Part shown: piece after piece, positions 1-12,029 of the stretch | How the letters are laid out: every line of letters begins with the position of its first letter | How positions within the stretch are numbered: position 1 is the first letter of the stretch | DNA from: Flaveria trinervia | Lineage: Eukaryota > Streptophyta > Magnoliopsida > Asterales > Asteraceae | NCBI GenBank assembly: GCA_025506515.1 | Contig: CM046442.1 | Span: 114,730,162 to 114,794,161, forward strand | Length of the DNA stretch: 64,000 nucleotides | Reading direction: 5' to 3' | Translations under genes and position numbers: made by a program | Notes under the pieces: model-generated | Told to the model about the DNA's origin: nothing | Database searches by the model: none | What the model saw: the letters and a program-made list of their open reading frames with translations, nothing else

Positions 1-237
1 AGCATTCATTTACCCCAACTCATCTTGCAGCTGAAGCCCATCCTCAGCCGTAACAACTCCTCCGTCATATGGCGGTGGCCGCATTGCTCTCAAGATGGTC
101 GTGTCGTCGCCATTTCAGGCATTGTGACGGTGTTGAAGACCATGGTGGTGGCATTATAAAGGATATGTGGAGGTTAGAGGTCTCGAGCCGTTGGACGTCC
201 ATTTTTGCTTGACCAACACAACAGACGTGGTTCCCCC

Positions 238-505
238 GATTTTAGCTCCGATTTGGTCTCCTCATTTCTGTCGTCAACGACGAAGGTCCCAGTGGTAATG
301 TTTTTTTGGTTGGTTGCATGTCGATGTGCGATCTTTGTTTTAGGTTGCCTCGATCTCCGATCTGATTGCTGTTGTGGATTTTAGCTTCGATTTGGTCCCC
401 ATGTTTCCGTTGTTGACGAAGATGGTCCTAGTGGTGATGTCGGTTTGTTCAGTTGCATGTCGACGTGCGTTCTTAATTTGTTTGAGGTTGCCCCAACCTC
501 ATATC
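238..505 (+). repeat. tandem duplication, ~138-bp unit x2
   Basis: Two adjacent diverged units start with GATTTTAGCTxCGATTTGGTC (238 and 376). Both then carry a GACGAAG.TGGTCCTAGTGGT-like segment and a GGTTGCATGTCGA(T/C)GTGCG-like segment in the same order. The unit is not coding in an obvious frame. Confidence 0.65.
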
Positions 506-826
506 TTATTTGGTTTTCTGTGTGGCGGTGCCGATTTGTCTGTTGTCAAGCCGGTTTCCCTTTTTGGTCGACGTGGTGCCGCATGCTGTCTCTATTTGTT
601 TATTGTGCCATCTACTGCCCCTGCCCTTTTGGATCTGGTTTGAATTGGTTGTGGCTCTAGATGTCGATAGTGTTTTGGTCGTTTCTTGTTGTCGATGATG
701 CTAGGCTTATGTTTACCTGAAACTTTCTTGCCGTCGAAAATATTGAGCTTTAGATCTTCTGAAACTTTGTTACTAGTAGTGTCGATGATGATAATCATCT
801 ATTCATCTAAGACCCTGTTGGACTTT

Positions 827-878
827 ACATCTTCTGATATGTTGGACTTTACATCTTATGATATGTTGGACTACATGT
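827..878 (+). repeat. short tandem repeat, 24-bp unit
   Basis: TTGGACTTTACATCTTCTGA-type units repeat about 2.3 times with single-base differences. It lies inside the putative Helitron body. Confidence 0.7.
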
Positions 879-1192
879 TATACTCTGTCAAGACTTTGTT
901 ATAGTGTTGGTGATCTAGTTGTGTTAGGTACAACATTGTTTGTTGATACCAAGACATTTACTCATATGAGACCCTTCATTTTGATTGTTAGGCGGCTATA
1001 ATGATACACCAATACTGGTGTCGGTCGCTTTGACTTGGCAGTTATTTCTGGTGTGCAATCGTAATCGATTATCAGTTCTGAGCCATGTTATATCTCTTAC
1101 GATGCGTCCTATCTAGGCCTCAACTTACGCCATTATTATAACGCGCAACGCGCGTTGTGGTCAAACCCTAGTTTGATTTATTTATTACTTTA

Positions 1193-1194
<2 letters not shown>

Positions 1195-1236
<42 letters not shown>

Positions 1237-1301
1237 ATATATATATAATATATATATATATTATATATTATATATATATATATATTATATATATATAATA
1301 T
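1195..1301. repeat. (AT)n microsatellite
   Basis: About 105 bp of nearly pure AT dinucleotide with occasional TTA interruptions, directly beyond the putative Helitron end. Confidence 0.95.
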
Positions 1302-1889
1302 TAGATATACCATTCAATATTGTTATTTTTCCTAGGTATCGAAATGAAATTCATTCAAAAAACGTTGCACCAAAGCTAACACTATTTACCAGATTCACGC
1401 GACACTATGCTAAGGAGTTTCACTAGTTACTATTTATAAGCTGTCTTGTTAACTATACTAAATATAAAATAAAACTAAAACCAAGAAAACTCAAAATTAG
1501 AAAAAAGTTTAAATAAAAAGTATTCTAAAACTAAAGAGTGTAAAAATGAAAAATGATTAAGATGTTGACATGTGTTCTTTTGATTAAAATTAGGTTGTGG
1601 GCAAAATTGGTAATATTCCCCATTTTCAAGTTTCACTATTTTTTTAAATATTCATAACTTTTACATACTACATTATTTTTCTAAAAAATATATACAATAA
1701 AATGAGTATTTTTTTAATCTTTAAAACGCCTATAAATGTGTTGATGTAAAAAACAAAGTTTTTTTTCATGTTTTTTATTCATTATGTAATTTTTTTCAAG
1801 TTATTATGTAATCTTCTGAATTGATGAAGATTACACAATTATCTGATAAATAATACACAATAAACTTGAAACATAAAAAATTACATTTC
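1302..1889. other. AT-rich intergenic DNA
   Basis: No coding potential, tRNA or element terminus was seen. It leads into the ~200-bp tandem array. Confidence 0.7.
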
Positions 1890-3010
1890 TTAATATTGTG
1901 TTATTAAAAAATTATTAGTTTAAAAAGCACGATGCATAACATAATGGTCAAAATTAGACATCGTGGTTAACACAATAACTCATACTAGACTCAACGATTA
2001 TCAATAGACGTAATGAGCTGCTTAAGGAGTATTAAATAATGACATGATGAGGATTATATAATAACTAAAAAAACGTAAAAAAAAATTCCATTTTAAACAT
2101 TTTGTTATTTCAAAATCATCATTTTAAAAAACATAATGCATAACATGATAATCAACATTAGACACAATGGGTAACACAATGACCATCACTAGACTCGATA
2201 ATTAGCAATGGACACAATGAGCTGCTTGACGAGAATTATATAATGACATGATCTTACACAATGAACTGAAAAAAAAATGTAAAAAAATTACATTTCTCAT
2301 TATTGTGCTATTTGAAAATCACCATTTTAAAGAACACAATGCATAACACAATGGTTAACATTAGACACAATGACTAACACTAGACTCGATGATTAACAAT
2401 AAACACAATGAGATACTTGATTTAGATTACACAATTACCAAATCAGGATTACGCAATGAATTAGAAACGTATATAAGTTATATTTTTAGCATTTGTTATT
2501 TGAAAATCATCATTCTAAAAACCACAATGCATAATACAATAATCAATACTAGACATAACGTGTAACATAATGACCAATACTAGACTTGATAAAGTAGCAA
2601 TAGACACAATAAACTGTTTGACAAGGCTTACATAATGAAATGACCAAGATCACACAATGAACTAGAAAAAAATGTAAAAAAGTTACTTTTTCAACATTGT
2701 GTTATTAGAAAATTATCATTTTAAAAAACACAATACATAACACAATGGTTAATATTACACATAATGGGTAACACAATTACTAGAACTAGACTCGATGATT
2801 AGTAATAGATACAATGAGATGCTTGATAAGGATTATATAATGACTTGATTAAAATTACATAATAAATTGGAAAACGTAAAAAAATTACTTTTTCAGCATT
2901 ATGTTATTTGAAAATCATTATTTTAAAAACATAATGCATAATAAAATGGTTAACCTTAGCTTAAATGATCTAATGAATATCACAATGGCCTGATATTATA
3001 CAATAAGCTG
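1890..3010. repeat. decayed tandem array, ~200-bp unit, about 6 copies
   Basis: The marker GCATAA(C/T)A.AATGG recurs at about 1934, 2139, 2341, 2529, 2735 and 2936, a spacing of 188-206 bp. Each unit holds the same ordered landmarks: CATAACACAATGG, TTAGACACAATGG, ACTAGACTCGATGATTA, CAATAGACACAATGAG(C/A)TGCTTGA, a GATTA(T/C)A.AATGA segment, an A-run, and TTGTGTTATTTGAAAATCATC. Within the unit the heptamer CACAATG is itself repeated several times. Units differ at many positions, so the array is old. It could be a minor satellite remnant or an amplified piece of a transposon. Confidence 0.85.
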
Positions 3011-3395
3011 ACGAATATTGCATACTTAGCTGAAATAAAGTAAAAAAATACTTTGTTTTTTTATGAATCAAAATTATAAGCGTTTTAAAATTAAAAAAAG
3101 TTTGTTTTTATGGTGTATTTTTTTAGAAAAATAATGTTGTACGTAAAAATTACGATCGTTTAAATAAAAATGGTGAAACTTGAAAATATGATTAAATTAA
3201 AATGCTATTGATATTTCATTTAAAGTTTTGATTATTTACTATTATGCTACCGAATTTTTTAAAGGTTGAATCTAACATCTAATGGATAATAATCTTTCTT
3301 ACTATTTTTCATTTTTCTTCCCTTTATACAATAACCTCATTTTTCATCCGAAAAATTAAAGGTAACCTAATATGGGTGGATTAAGCTTGCACTCA

Positions 3396-3763
3396 GGGCT
3401 GTTTGATTACACTAACTGGATAAGATCTGGCTGAGTCAGAAGCTGACTCAGTTAGTTGTTTGATTCAGTATCTGACTGGAACCAAAACGATTCATTATTT
3501 AAGTAACAAAACCCACCCGTGGAGTCACACCACCGGTCAGAACCACCACTGCAAGGGGGCGGTGGCCTGGGGGTCAGAGGGGTAGGCGGCCTACGGGTCG
3601 CGAGGGGGCCGCAAACTGCGGGTCAACCGATTAGCACAGTTTTTTTGATGGTCTGGGTCAGCACAAGAAACCCGGTTAGCCGGGCTCGAAACCGAAATCA
3701 AACGGGTTGACCCACTGACCAAGTAAGCCGGTCAGCCGGGTCAACCAAAAAACAAACAGCCCC
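3396..3763. mobile_element. MITE with GGGGCTGTTTG ends (PIF/Harbinger-like), copy 1
   Basis: Terminal inverted repeats (G)GGGCTGTTTG at the left and CAAACAGCCCC at the right are flanked by the 3-bp duplication TCA (3393-3395 and 3764-3766). A 3-bp TNA duplication and a GGGCTGTTTG-like end fit Tourist/PIF-Harbinger MITEs. The left 90 bp match the inverted right end of the element at 59706-60171, so the two belong to one family. The interior has GC-rich, glycine/arginine-coding-like sequence but no gene. Confidence 0.8.
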
Positions 3764-3766
3764 TCA

Positions 3767-6163
3767 GCGTCTTATGCTGACACAGGGCTTTCCCTTTTTG
3801 TTTGGTCGATAGACGATTTTTCTTAATGTTTTCTTCTTTTGATTTTTATTTAATTTGTTAATTAGTTTTACACATATTTTGTTTTTATTTTACTACTTTT
3901 AATGTTGCAATTGTTTCTTTTAGCAGCACAATCAAAAATTATTGTTCTTATTATTCTTAAAACTATTAAACCAAATTCAAACTTGAACCAAATAGTCAGT
4001 TCATTTTGATACCGTGCATATATAATTATGCATCAAGACTTTGTTAAACCAAATTTCTATTCATTACCACAAGCTTGGCACAGTTAACCTCTTGCACTCG
4101 TAAATAAAGTTCATAAATTTTCTTCATTGATTTATTTGATAGGTTATTTAAACATTTTACCACATACATATGTGTTCATGCATTACAAACACATAGGATA
4201 CAACATCCACCAATACATTTTAGATGCATCTATCTAGGAATCTACCGTCCAGAAAATGTTCTAAATAATTGCCAAACTCTTCAGTGAAGCTATATAAATT
4301 ATAAACATGGTGAGTTTCAAGCTTATTTTACTTTCTCCGGAAATAGATTTTTAGAAGTTTTAGAAATAGTTGAGTTCTAATTTGATTTTTGTTTTTGTAT
4401 TTAAATATATGTGTATGTTATATGTATATGTGTGTGTGTTGTATTTTCATTTACTACAAATTATTCTTACGCTATTTGAGGGTTGGCCTTGAGTAACCAA
4501 TAAAAATTGATATTTTGTGTTGGCCTTGAGTAACTAATAAAAATTGATATTTTGCGACTTTGATGTCATGAGTTCTAGCTGCGTGCTGCGTGAAACAACC
4601 TTTTATCAAAAATGGATGATAAGAGCATGTATATGTATCGTGAAAAGCGATTCGACGACTCCCTAAACCATTTCTATTGCGGAAAATAAGTCAAACAAAG
4701 TATACCCATTATTGTGCTACCTATAAAAACTACTATTTGTTGTCAAGCTTTATCTTTATATACATATAATACTCAATTAAATCCACATTAAAGTTATTCT
4801 AAACATTCTCGACCACTAATCTTAAAACATGAAAACCTTGTTTGCATGGACTGGTGGTTGCCCTATTATTTATTAATGAAAATATGAAAAATGGTATGAT
4901 AATAATATAATATTGAATATAACAAAATATGATTTACAAGAAAGTAGTGTGAGTAATTTCCAGCCACATATCTAAAGAATCATGTGACCCCCACTCACGG
5001 GTTTTCCCAATCACTCATGCCTTCAAATTCTTTGTGATGAAAAGACAAACTTACTTCATTATTATATACTTTTATTATTTTCTAGTTCAATATTTAATAA
5101 TTTGAATCTTCTCATTACCCTATAACTGGCTATAGACTATTTTTTATTACATTTGCGTAAATTTATTCGTATAATATAATATATGGTTAATTGTGGTTCT
5201 GAGTTTTTGTATTGTATACTCATACTCATCCATAACTGTATTTTTCTGATCTTTCATGAGTTGTACGTACTTGAAGATATTTTCACAAGGAACTTTGTTT
5301 TGTTGGAAGTTGCAGAATAGATAATATAAAATGAAAAAGACTGTTGTTCAAAATACACAGAAAACAATCATTCATACACCAGAAAGAAATTAATTGTCAA
5401 GGTGCCCGCAATAACATAGGTAAAACATCAAACTGGCTAGCATAATATTATAGAGTGATTTCTTTTAACTCTAATGGCTAACTAATAGAGCAACATCTTA
5501 ATGACTATAGTGTAAGTTATTTACAAAAGTAGTTTAGGTATTAGTGCTACGAACTATAAGTGTTGCATGTCCAAAATAATTAGTAAAAGTAAACTTAATG
5601 GCCGTATTATTGATAAAATAATATTACTAAGGAACTTAAAGCAACAATTTATTAAACTTAAATTAAAATTTATAAAACTCCAAATTACATTAATGTTATA
5701 TATATGCTAAATTAGATCACTAGTAGCATCAACATTAATTGATAATTCACTTTCTATCGTTTCATATAATTTAACTAATCATATTATTTCATTCAACCAT
5801 TGAAATACTAAGATTAGCATATCAAGTCACATATATAAGCATCTCAAATAAGTAACACATCCCTCCCCCCAAGTCCGACCCGAGAACCACCTTTACAACT
5901 GCCGAAAACCTCCCCCTCCCTCTCTCGTAGAAAACGTATCATGACCCGTCCTCCAACAATGGTCATAGGCGCCAAGGACTTACCCTGTACATCGGCAACA
6001 TCTTTAGCCCCTCCATCTCTCACGGCCTCCACTTTGGCATCCATGGAGTGAAAAACTATCTATTGGAGATGATATAAGTTCAGTATAAATATTTCAAACT
6101 TTAGTTGATACGACCTCTTATACTAAATATCTTACTTAACGGAATGTTCAAAACTAGAGAATT
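3767..6163. other. AT-rich intergenic DNA
   Basis: No gene was recognised. A 38-bp direct duplication beginning GTTGGCCTTGAGTAA lies at about 4482-4556. A compact C-rich island at 5855-6045 stands out from the AT-rich surroundings. It gives an open frame of 66 codons on the minus strand that I do not recognise, possibly a captured gene scrap. Confidence 0.6.
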
Positions 6164-6164
6164 A

Positions 6165-6465
6165 GAGCATTCGCAATCCATTCTTTATCTTTATCAATAT
6201 AATTACACTAAAAATCATTACTTGATCTCTCTTCTTTCAATTAAATAGTATATTTTTATACCTTTTTATTACATTTTCTCTCTTCTTCACTAACAACTAC
6301 TTTCAAAAATATTAAAATAATTATAAGGGTTGAACAGTAAAACATTAAATTTACAGATGAACAGTAACATTTTATCTCTCATTCACTTACAACCACTCAA
6401 TATCAACCCTTACAATTTAAGGATTCACACTCACACATTTTTAAGGTATGGGATGTGAATGCTCT
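6165..6465. mobile_element. MITE with GAGCATTC ends and TA flanks
   Basis: The left end GAGCATTCGCAATCC and right end GGATGTGAATGCTCT are imperfect inverted repeats. Both are bordered by TA (6163-6164, 6466-6467). The length is 301 bp, AT-rich and non-coding, consistent with a MITE duplicating TA. A related pair of ends occurs at 43711 and 45801. Confidence 0.7.
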
Positions 6466-6850
6466 TAGGCATATAAACATGTCTCAAGGGACTATTGAGA
6501 TAAAGTTACGTACTTTCTAATTAAAAGTTATGGTCTAAATCCTAGTGTATTGATTTTAAAAATAAAACATGTGTAAGAGTAAAGATTGCATATGTTGATG
6601 GTAAAAAAACACATAGAAATATGCATATATATGGAGAGATCATATCGAAGGTTACAAACGTAAGTGGTTATACATTTCACGTGAAGCCTTTTGTTTTTTG
6701 CATGGCCTCAAAACTCGAAAATTAGTTGCTGGTTAATTGCATGTGATAGATGCATAACTTCAAGGCCTTTGTTGTCATTTCTATTTGGACCTAACATACA
6801 TATATTATATGCATATATGTATATACGTATGTAATTCATATGTATATTAT

Positions 6851-6857
6851 TATATAA
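6851..6857 (+). promoter_or_regulatory. possible TATA box of the ABCG gene
   Basis: TATATAA lies 115 bp before the ABCG start codon. That spacing is plausible for a plant core promoter plus short leader. The region is generally AT-rich, so chance occurrence is likely too. Confidence 0.35.
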
Positions 6858-6971
6858 TGGAGACAGGGTTACGGACAAAGGAGTCCTTTGATGTGAAAGG
6901 CTCCAAACAAAGCTTACAAGTACTCATAAATCCATAAACCAATAACACTTGAAAAACACATCATAAAACAA

Positions 6972-8854
6972 ATGAATAGAAAGGGTTGTGACATTGAAGC
7001 AACCGGCATCAACTACACTATCTACACTCAACCCTCTTTCAACATCTTCAACAAACACCAACGATCCGTCGAATCGCATTCCGATCACAACACGAATGCA
7101 GCCGCACGTCGGGTTCTACGCAACGTTAGTTGCCATGCAAAACCATGGGAGGTCCTCGCCATCGTGGGCCCTAGTGGTGCTGGAAAGTCGTCTCTTCTTG
7201 AGATCCTCGCCGGAAAACTGACCCCGCAGACGGGGTCGGTTTGTGTTAACGGAAGACCCGTTAACACGTCGAGATTCAAGAAGATCTCGGGGTATGTTAC
7301 ACAGAGGGACACGTTATTCCCTCTACTGACAGTGGAGGAAACCTTGACTTTTACAGCTAAGCTCCGGCTGAACATTCGTCAGCCGGAGCTGAGTTCCAGA
7401 GTCAAGTCATTGATTCAAGAACTAGGTTTGTCCCACGTGGCAAATGCACGTGTGGGAGATGATCGAATTCGTGGGATTTCCGGCGGGGAGCGCCGGAGGG
7501 TTTCCATTGGTGTGGCAGTTGTTCACAACCCGGAAGTGGTGATTCTAGACGAACCCACTTCCGGGTTGGATAGCAACTGCGCGTTCCAATCATAGACATG
7601 GTCAAGACCATGGCTGAGACCAGAGGCAAGACCGTGGTCCTTAGCATCCACCAACCAGGGTTCAGAATCATTAAGCTTTTTAACTCCATACTCCTCTTAG
7701 CAAATGGCACCGTTTTGCACCAAGGGTCAGTTGATGAACTCAACCTCTCTCTACGACTCATAGGGCTCGAGCCCCCTCTCCATGTTAACATCGTTGAGTT
7801 CGCGATAGACTCGATAGATACAATACAACAACAAAAGAACGTCCAAAAGACTACAAATCTTGAAGAAAACATAACACCTTCATCAAACAAACTGATTCAA
7901 GGTAAGTTCACTTTACAACAACTCTTTCAACAATCGAAAGTGATCGATCTTGATCATGAACACGAAGAACAAGAAGTGATCATTCGAGACGGTTTCGCGA
8001 ATTCAAGATTCTACGAAACCCTAATCTTAACTCATCGATTCTGGAAGAACATTTCTCGAACAAAAGAGCTTTTTGCTTGTCGAACACTCCAAATGCTCGT
8101 ATCGGGTTTGATCCTAGGGTCCATTTTTTACAATCTTGATATGGACTTGCTTGGGGCGCAAGAAAGAGTGGGTCTATTTGCATTCGTATTAACATTCTTG
8201 CTATCAACCACTGTAGAAGCCCTACCAGTTTTCTTGCAAGAGAGGGAAATCCTCATGAAGGAAACTTCATGCGGAAGCTATCGCGTATCATCATACGCGA
8301 TAGCTAACGGGCTCGTATACTTACCATTTTTGCTCATTCTAGCGATTCTATTCGCCACCCCGTTATACTGGTTAGTGGGGTTAAACCCTAATTTCTTCGC
8401 TTTTACATGGTTTTTACTATTGATCTGGTTAATCCTCTACACTGCAAACTCAGTGGTGGTGTGTTTTAGTGCATTGGTACCGAATTTCATCGTTGGAAAC
8501 TCGGTTATATCGGGTGTGATGGGGTCTTTCTTCTTGTTTTCGGGTTATTTCGTGTCGAAGCAAGGTATGCCTAAGTATTGGATCTTCATGCATTATATAT
8601 CACTGTTTAAGTATCCATTTGAAGGGTTGTTGATGAATGAGTTCTCTGGTGGTGAAGGCAAGTGTTTGGAGTATTTGTTTGGAAAGTGTTTAGTGAGTGG
8701 TAAAGATGTTCTAAGGGAAACAGGAGGGTATGAGGAGGAAGGTAAGTGGAAGAATATTGTGATTATGGTGTGTTTTATTTTGGTTTATAGGTTTATTTCA
8801 TATGTGATTCTTAGGGTTAGATGCTCCCAAAAGGGACTTAAGGTTGTCCGTTGA
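6972..8854 (+). CDS. ABCG5: ABC transporter G family half-transporter (ABCG5-like), one-base frameshift
   Basis: This is a plasma-membrane ATP-driven exporter of the ABCG (WBC) half-size class, with an NBD-TMD order. Members export lipids, cuticle precursors or hormones as dimers. Seen: Walker A GPSGAGKS (residues 66-73), Q-loop glutamine 111, signature ISGGERRRVSIG (169-180), Walker B VVILDEP (189-195) and D-loop GLDS. After the NBD come an H-loop region LSIHQPGFR and a hydrophobic C-terminal half with about six membrane segments, including FSALVPNF and FFLFSGYF motifs. The C-terminus resembles Arabidopsis ABCG5 as I remember it, with ABCG10 next; it has no introns. The frame breaks right after the D-loop: CCAATCATAG at 7586-7595 gives a stop at 7593, while one extra A in the AA at 7588-7589 would rejoin the frame at ...IIDMVK. 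All other family motifs are intact, so either a fresh pseudogene or, more likely, an assembly error. Full length would be about 627 residues, normal for the family. Confidence 0.93.
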
Positions 8855-9802
8855 TTATTTGAAATAATTATATTGGCTTGTTTTTGTTGAAATTTTAGTG
8901 TTTATAGCATTTTATGTTTGTTATTAGGGTTTTTATTGGTTTTTTTAAATAAAATTGGTGGATATTATTAATACCAAAGTTAAACTAGTATATTTAAGGG
9001 TTGGCACGTCAAATCTCACACAAATAAATTTGGAAATTTTAAATGACTATATGAAATCATGTCACACACATGACCACGTACATTCACGAGCTGACACGAC
9101 TAGAACCCATTTAACCCTAAAATGTCTTTGTTTATTTATCTTACTTGTTTAATGTTTAATTCTTTAAATTCAAAATCCATATATTATTTTAATTTTTATA
9201 CTATGCCAAGTTACTTTTAATTTATACACACAGTTCAAAAATATTCCTAAAGCGCATTTTATAACTAGATTAAAGGTGTTTTATAACTAGATTAAAGGTG
9301 TTAATTAATTAACAAACCTTGAATAGGTTGACACAAACATAACCTCTTTATTTAAATATGTTTATAGATTCAACTCTCACATTTTTTAAATAAACCTAGC
9401 TCACAAATTTCATGTTAATTTTTGTCCTATAAGAAATACATATATAAATATTAATCATTCTTCAATTTTTATGTAAAAAATATCAACAGAAAACAATTTA
9501 TATAATTTTGTTGCTTCAACTTGCATGATGCATCGGATTATTGTACTACAGAATTGATGGTACCGAGGTGAGGGTCACGGGTGTGAATAGTTCCAAAGCT
9601 TCATAAAACTGTTACATATTATATATCATATTGTCGAACGCGTTTGATCTATTTTTAATATATTTTGCCATTATTTAGCATTAGTACATTTTAATTCATT
9701 TATGTCTTTCCTTTTCTTCGATTAACTTAAAAATCATTTGAAATATTTATAGACAATAGAGCATTTATAGTGTCAAATGACTTTAACTTTTTATTATACC
9801 AA
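8855..9802. other. 3' region and intergenic DNA
   Basis: AT-rich. An AAATAAA-type polyadenylation signal near 8945 may serve the ABCG gene. A 22-bp tandem duplication (TTTATAACTAGATTAAAGGTG) lies at about 9257-9302. No gene was seen. Confidence 0.6.
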
Positions 9803-10199
9803 TGTTGTAAAACCAATTGAGAACAATAACGCGAAATTTCAACAATACAAAAATGATACAAGAAAGAATGTTATCAATAATTACGTGAACCAGAATTTAC
9901 AGATGATTTCTAATCAGTCTCACCTCACCTATTACATTAGGTCCCTATTTATAGAATTTAACTAACAATAACAGACACACATAACAAATATCGAGAATTT
10001 ACACTAAGAACCCTATATTATATCTTCCGAACAAAAGTAACCCTTCGGAAGATATCCGAAATATAAACCATAGACCCTTACTTCCGAAGCAAACATAACC
10101 TTCGGAAGATATCAACCAAGCTTCGGAAGAACTATGTCAAGCTTCGGAAGAAACTTAACTTCGGAAGTTATCATTTGTTTTGGCTTTTAATACTTCACA
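9803..10199 (-). repeat. 3' LTR of the Tnt1-like copia element
   Basis: 397 bp. It carries about six copies of the near-palindrome CTTC(G/C)GAAG between 10028 and 10170. The adjoining polypurine tract reads AAGATGGAGAT on the minus strand (about 10200-10210). Confidence 0.93.
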
Positions 10200-10228
10200 A
10201 TCTCCATCTTAAAATCCAAAACAAGATT

Positions 10229-11155
10229 TTAACAAACTCCTAATGCATCCAAGCAAAACTTGAACTTTACACCAGATAGAGATTTTATAAACACATCTGC
10301 TGAATTCTCCAAAGTATACATACTTTCCACTTTCACCTTCCCAGCATTTATCACATCCCTTATGAAGTGTAACTTCACATTAATGTGCTTTGTTCTCTCA
10401 TGAAACATGTTGTTCTTTGACAATTGGACTGCACCCTAGTTATCACAGTACACCACTGAGTCTGTAACTTTTATTCCCAACTCAGAAACAAAACCATGCA
10501 ACCACATAGCTTCCTTGACTCCCTCAGTCAAAGCTATGTACTTAGTCTCTGTTGTAAATAATGCCACCACATGCTGCAACTGAGCTTTCCAACTCATCGA
10601 GTTACCCAGCACTTGAAACGCATACCATGTAATAGATCTTCCTCTATCCAGATCTCTGGCAAAATCCGAATCAACATAACCAACAATCCTATCAATCTTC
10701 TCATGTTCATGATGCCCAAACATTAAACCATAGTGTCTAGTACCCTTGAGATACCTCAAGATCCATTTCACAGCCATCCAATGAGCTTTACCCGAATTTG
10801 ACAAATATCTGCTGACTAAACTCACAACATACCTAATATCCAGCCTTGTACATACTTCAGCATCTGATGTAGGACAATCAGAGCTTGACAAATTAATATG
10901 AGCACCTATAGGAACAATTATCGACTTTACTTCATCCATCCTATAGTTACTTAGCACCTTATCTAGATAACACATTTCAGACAGCTTCAACAACTTGTGT
11001 TTTCTATCTCTTCCGGTCTCTATGCCCAATATCCTCTTAGCTTCACCTAGATCTTTCATCTTAAATTCTAACATCAACATCTTCTTAGTAGCTTCAACTT
11101 CTTTCAAGTTAGGACAAGCCACCAACATGTCATCAACATACAACAACAAATACAC
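10229..11155 (-). pseudogene. copia reverse transcriptase / RNase H region
   Basis: The frame opens with the RT catalytic motif YVDD (11129-11140), intact. It continues through the RT thumb and a Ty1-type RNase H domain with LRYLKGT, GYVDSDFA, TTETKYIAL and CDN motifs. An in-frame TAG at about 10436-10438 interrupts the C-terminus. There the expected glutamine after CDN has become a stop (CAG to TAG), and the last 64 codons (10229-10423) continue with HERTKHI and the typical end of copia polyproteins. The N-terminal RT fingers (11156-12029) are recognisable only as broken pieces. Confidence 0.9.
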
Positions 11156-12029
11156 AAATTTGTTGACACTTTATTCCTTAAAATAAACACAACTATCGTA
11201 GCTGCTCCGGTTAAACCCATTATTTATCATATGTTCATCAAACCTTTTATACCACTATCTAGGGGATTGATTTAGCCCATACAAAGACTTCTTAAGGAGA
11301 CACGCCTTATCTTCCTATCCTTTAACCTCAAACCCCTCCGGCTGCTTCATATAGATAGTTTCATTCGGCTTCCCATGCAAAAATACAGTGTTCACATCCA
11401 ACTGATGTAGCGTCATATCCATAGAAGCAGTCAATGACAGCATAACCCTGACAAATGAATGCTTCACCATATTATAATCCACCCCTGGCTTATATGTAAA
11501 CCCCTTAGCTACTAATATAGTCTTGTACCTAGGAGGTTCTCCATCAGAAATCCCAAATCTTTCAGTTTAAACAACCACTTACATGACACAGGCTTGTGAC
11601 CTTCAGGTTATCCACCAGCTCCCATGTGTCATTCTTATAAAGAGATTCCATCTCTTCCTCCATGGCCTTACACCATTTTGAGCTATCTTTCATAGAAATA
11701 GCCTCAGAGTATGACTATGGTTCATAGATGCTTTCTTCTTCCACAGCAACAAAGGCCAATGCAGACAAATCACTCCCTTCCCTATACCTGAATGGAGGTA
11801 TCACTTGTTTCTTTGTATATCCCTATCCAACTTGTAATCATTCATACCATCTCCCTGGCTATTAGAAGTGCTATGATCAACACCTTTATCATTCACACCC
11901 TGCTGCTCCACTTCAACCTAAACCCCACTCTGACCTTCAACCTTTTACTTCCTCTTTTCTTGAATGTCTTTATAAACAACATCTTTTGGCTCTACTCACC
12001 ATCTCCCTAGGTCTGTCCCCTTCTAGCCT

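Larger units (their letters stand above)
1..1171 (+). mobile_element. Helitron-like element, 3' part
   Basis: No gene is recognisable here; the short reading frames look random. The right end has the form of a Helitron 3' terminus: a perfect 12-bp palindrome CAACGCGCGTTG (about 1146-1157), a short spacer, then CTAG at 1168-1171 followed by T. Plant Helitrons end in a hairpin followed by CTRR and insert 5' of a T. The 5' TC end is not identifiable and may lie before the window. The body is richer in G+C than the DNA to its right and contains internal duplications, consistent with captured sequence. The call rests on the terminus alone. Confidence 0.5.

Noticed and set aside
374..904. Several overlapping open frames of 60-90 codons
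   Set aside because: Low-complexity, no motif, no agreement between frames, and they lie in duplicated sequence inside a probable Helitron.
5844..6044. 66-codon minus-strand frame in a C-rich island
   Set aside because: No family recognised and no splice context; noted only as a possible captured scrap.
6972..8854. Two separate genes, an ATPase and a membrane permease
   Set aside because: The two halves are adjacent parts of one ABCG protein separated by a single-base shift.
9803..10199. CTTCGGAAG sites as classical heat-shock elements
   Set aside because: Heat-shock elements need GAAnnTTC spacing; here only one base separates TTC and GAA, so the resemblance is loose.
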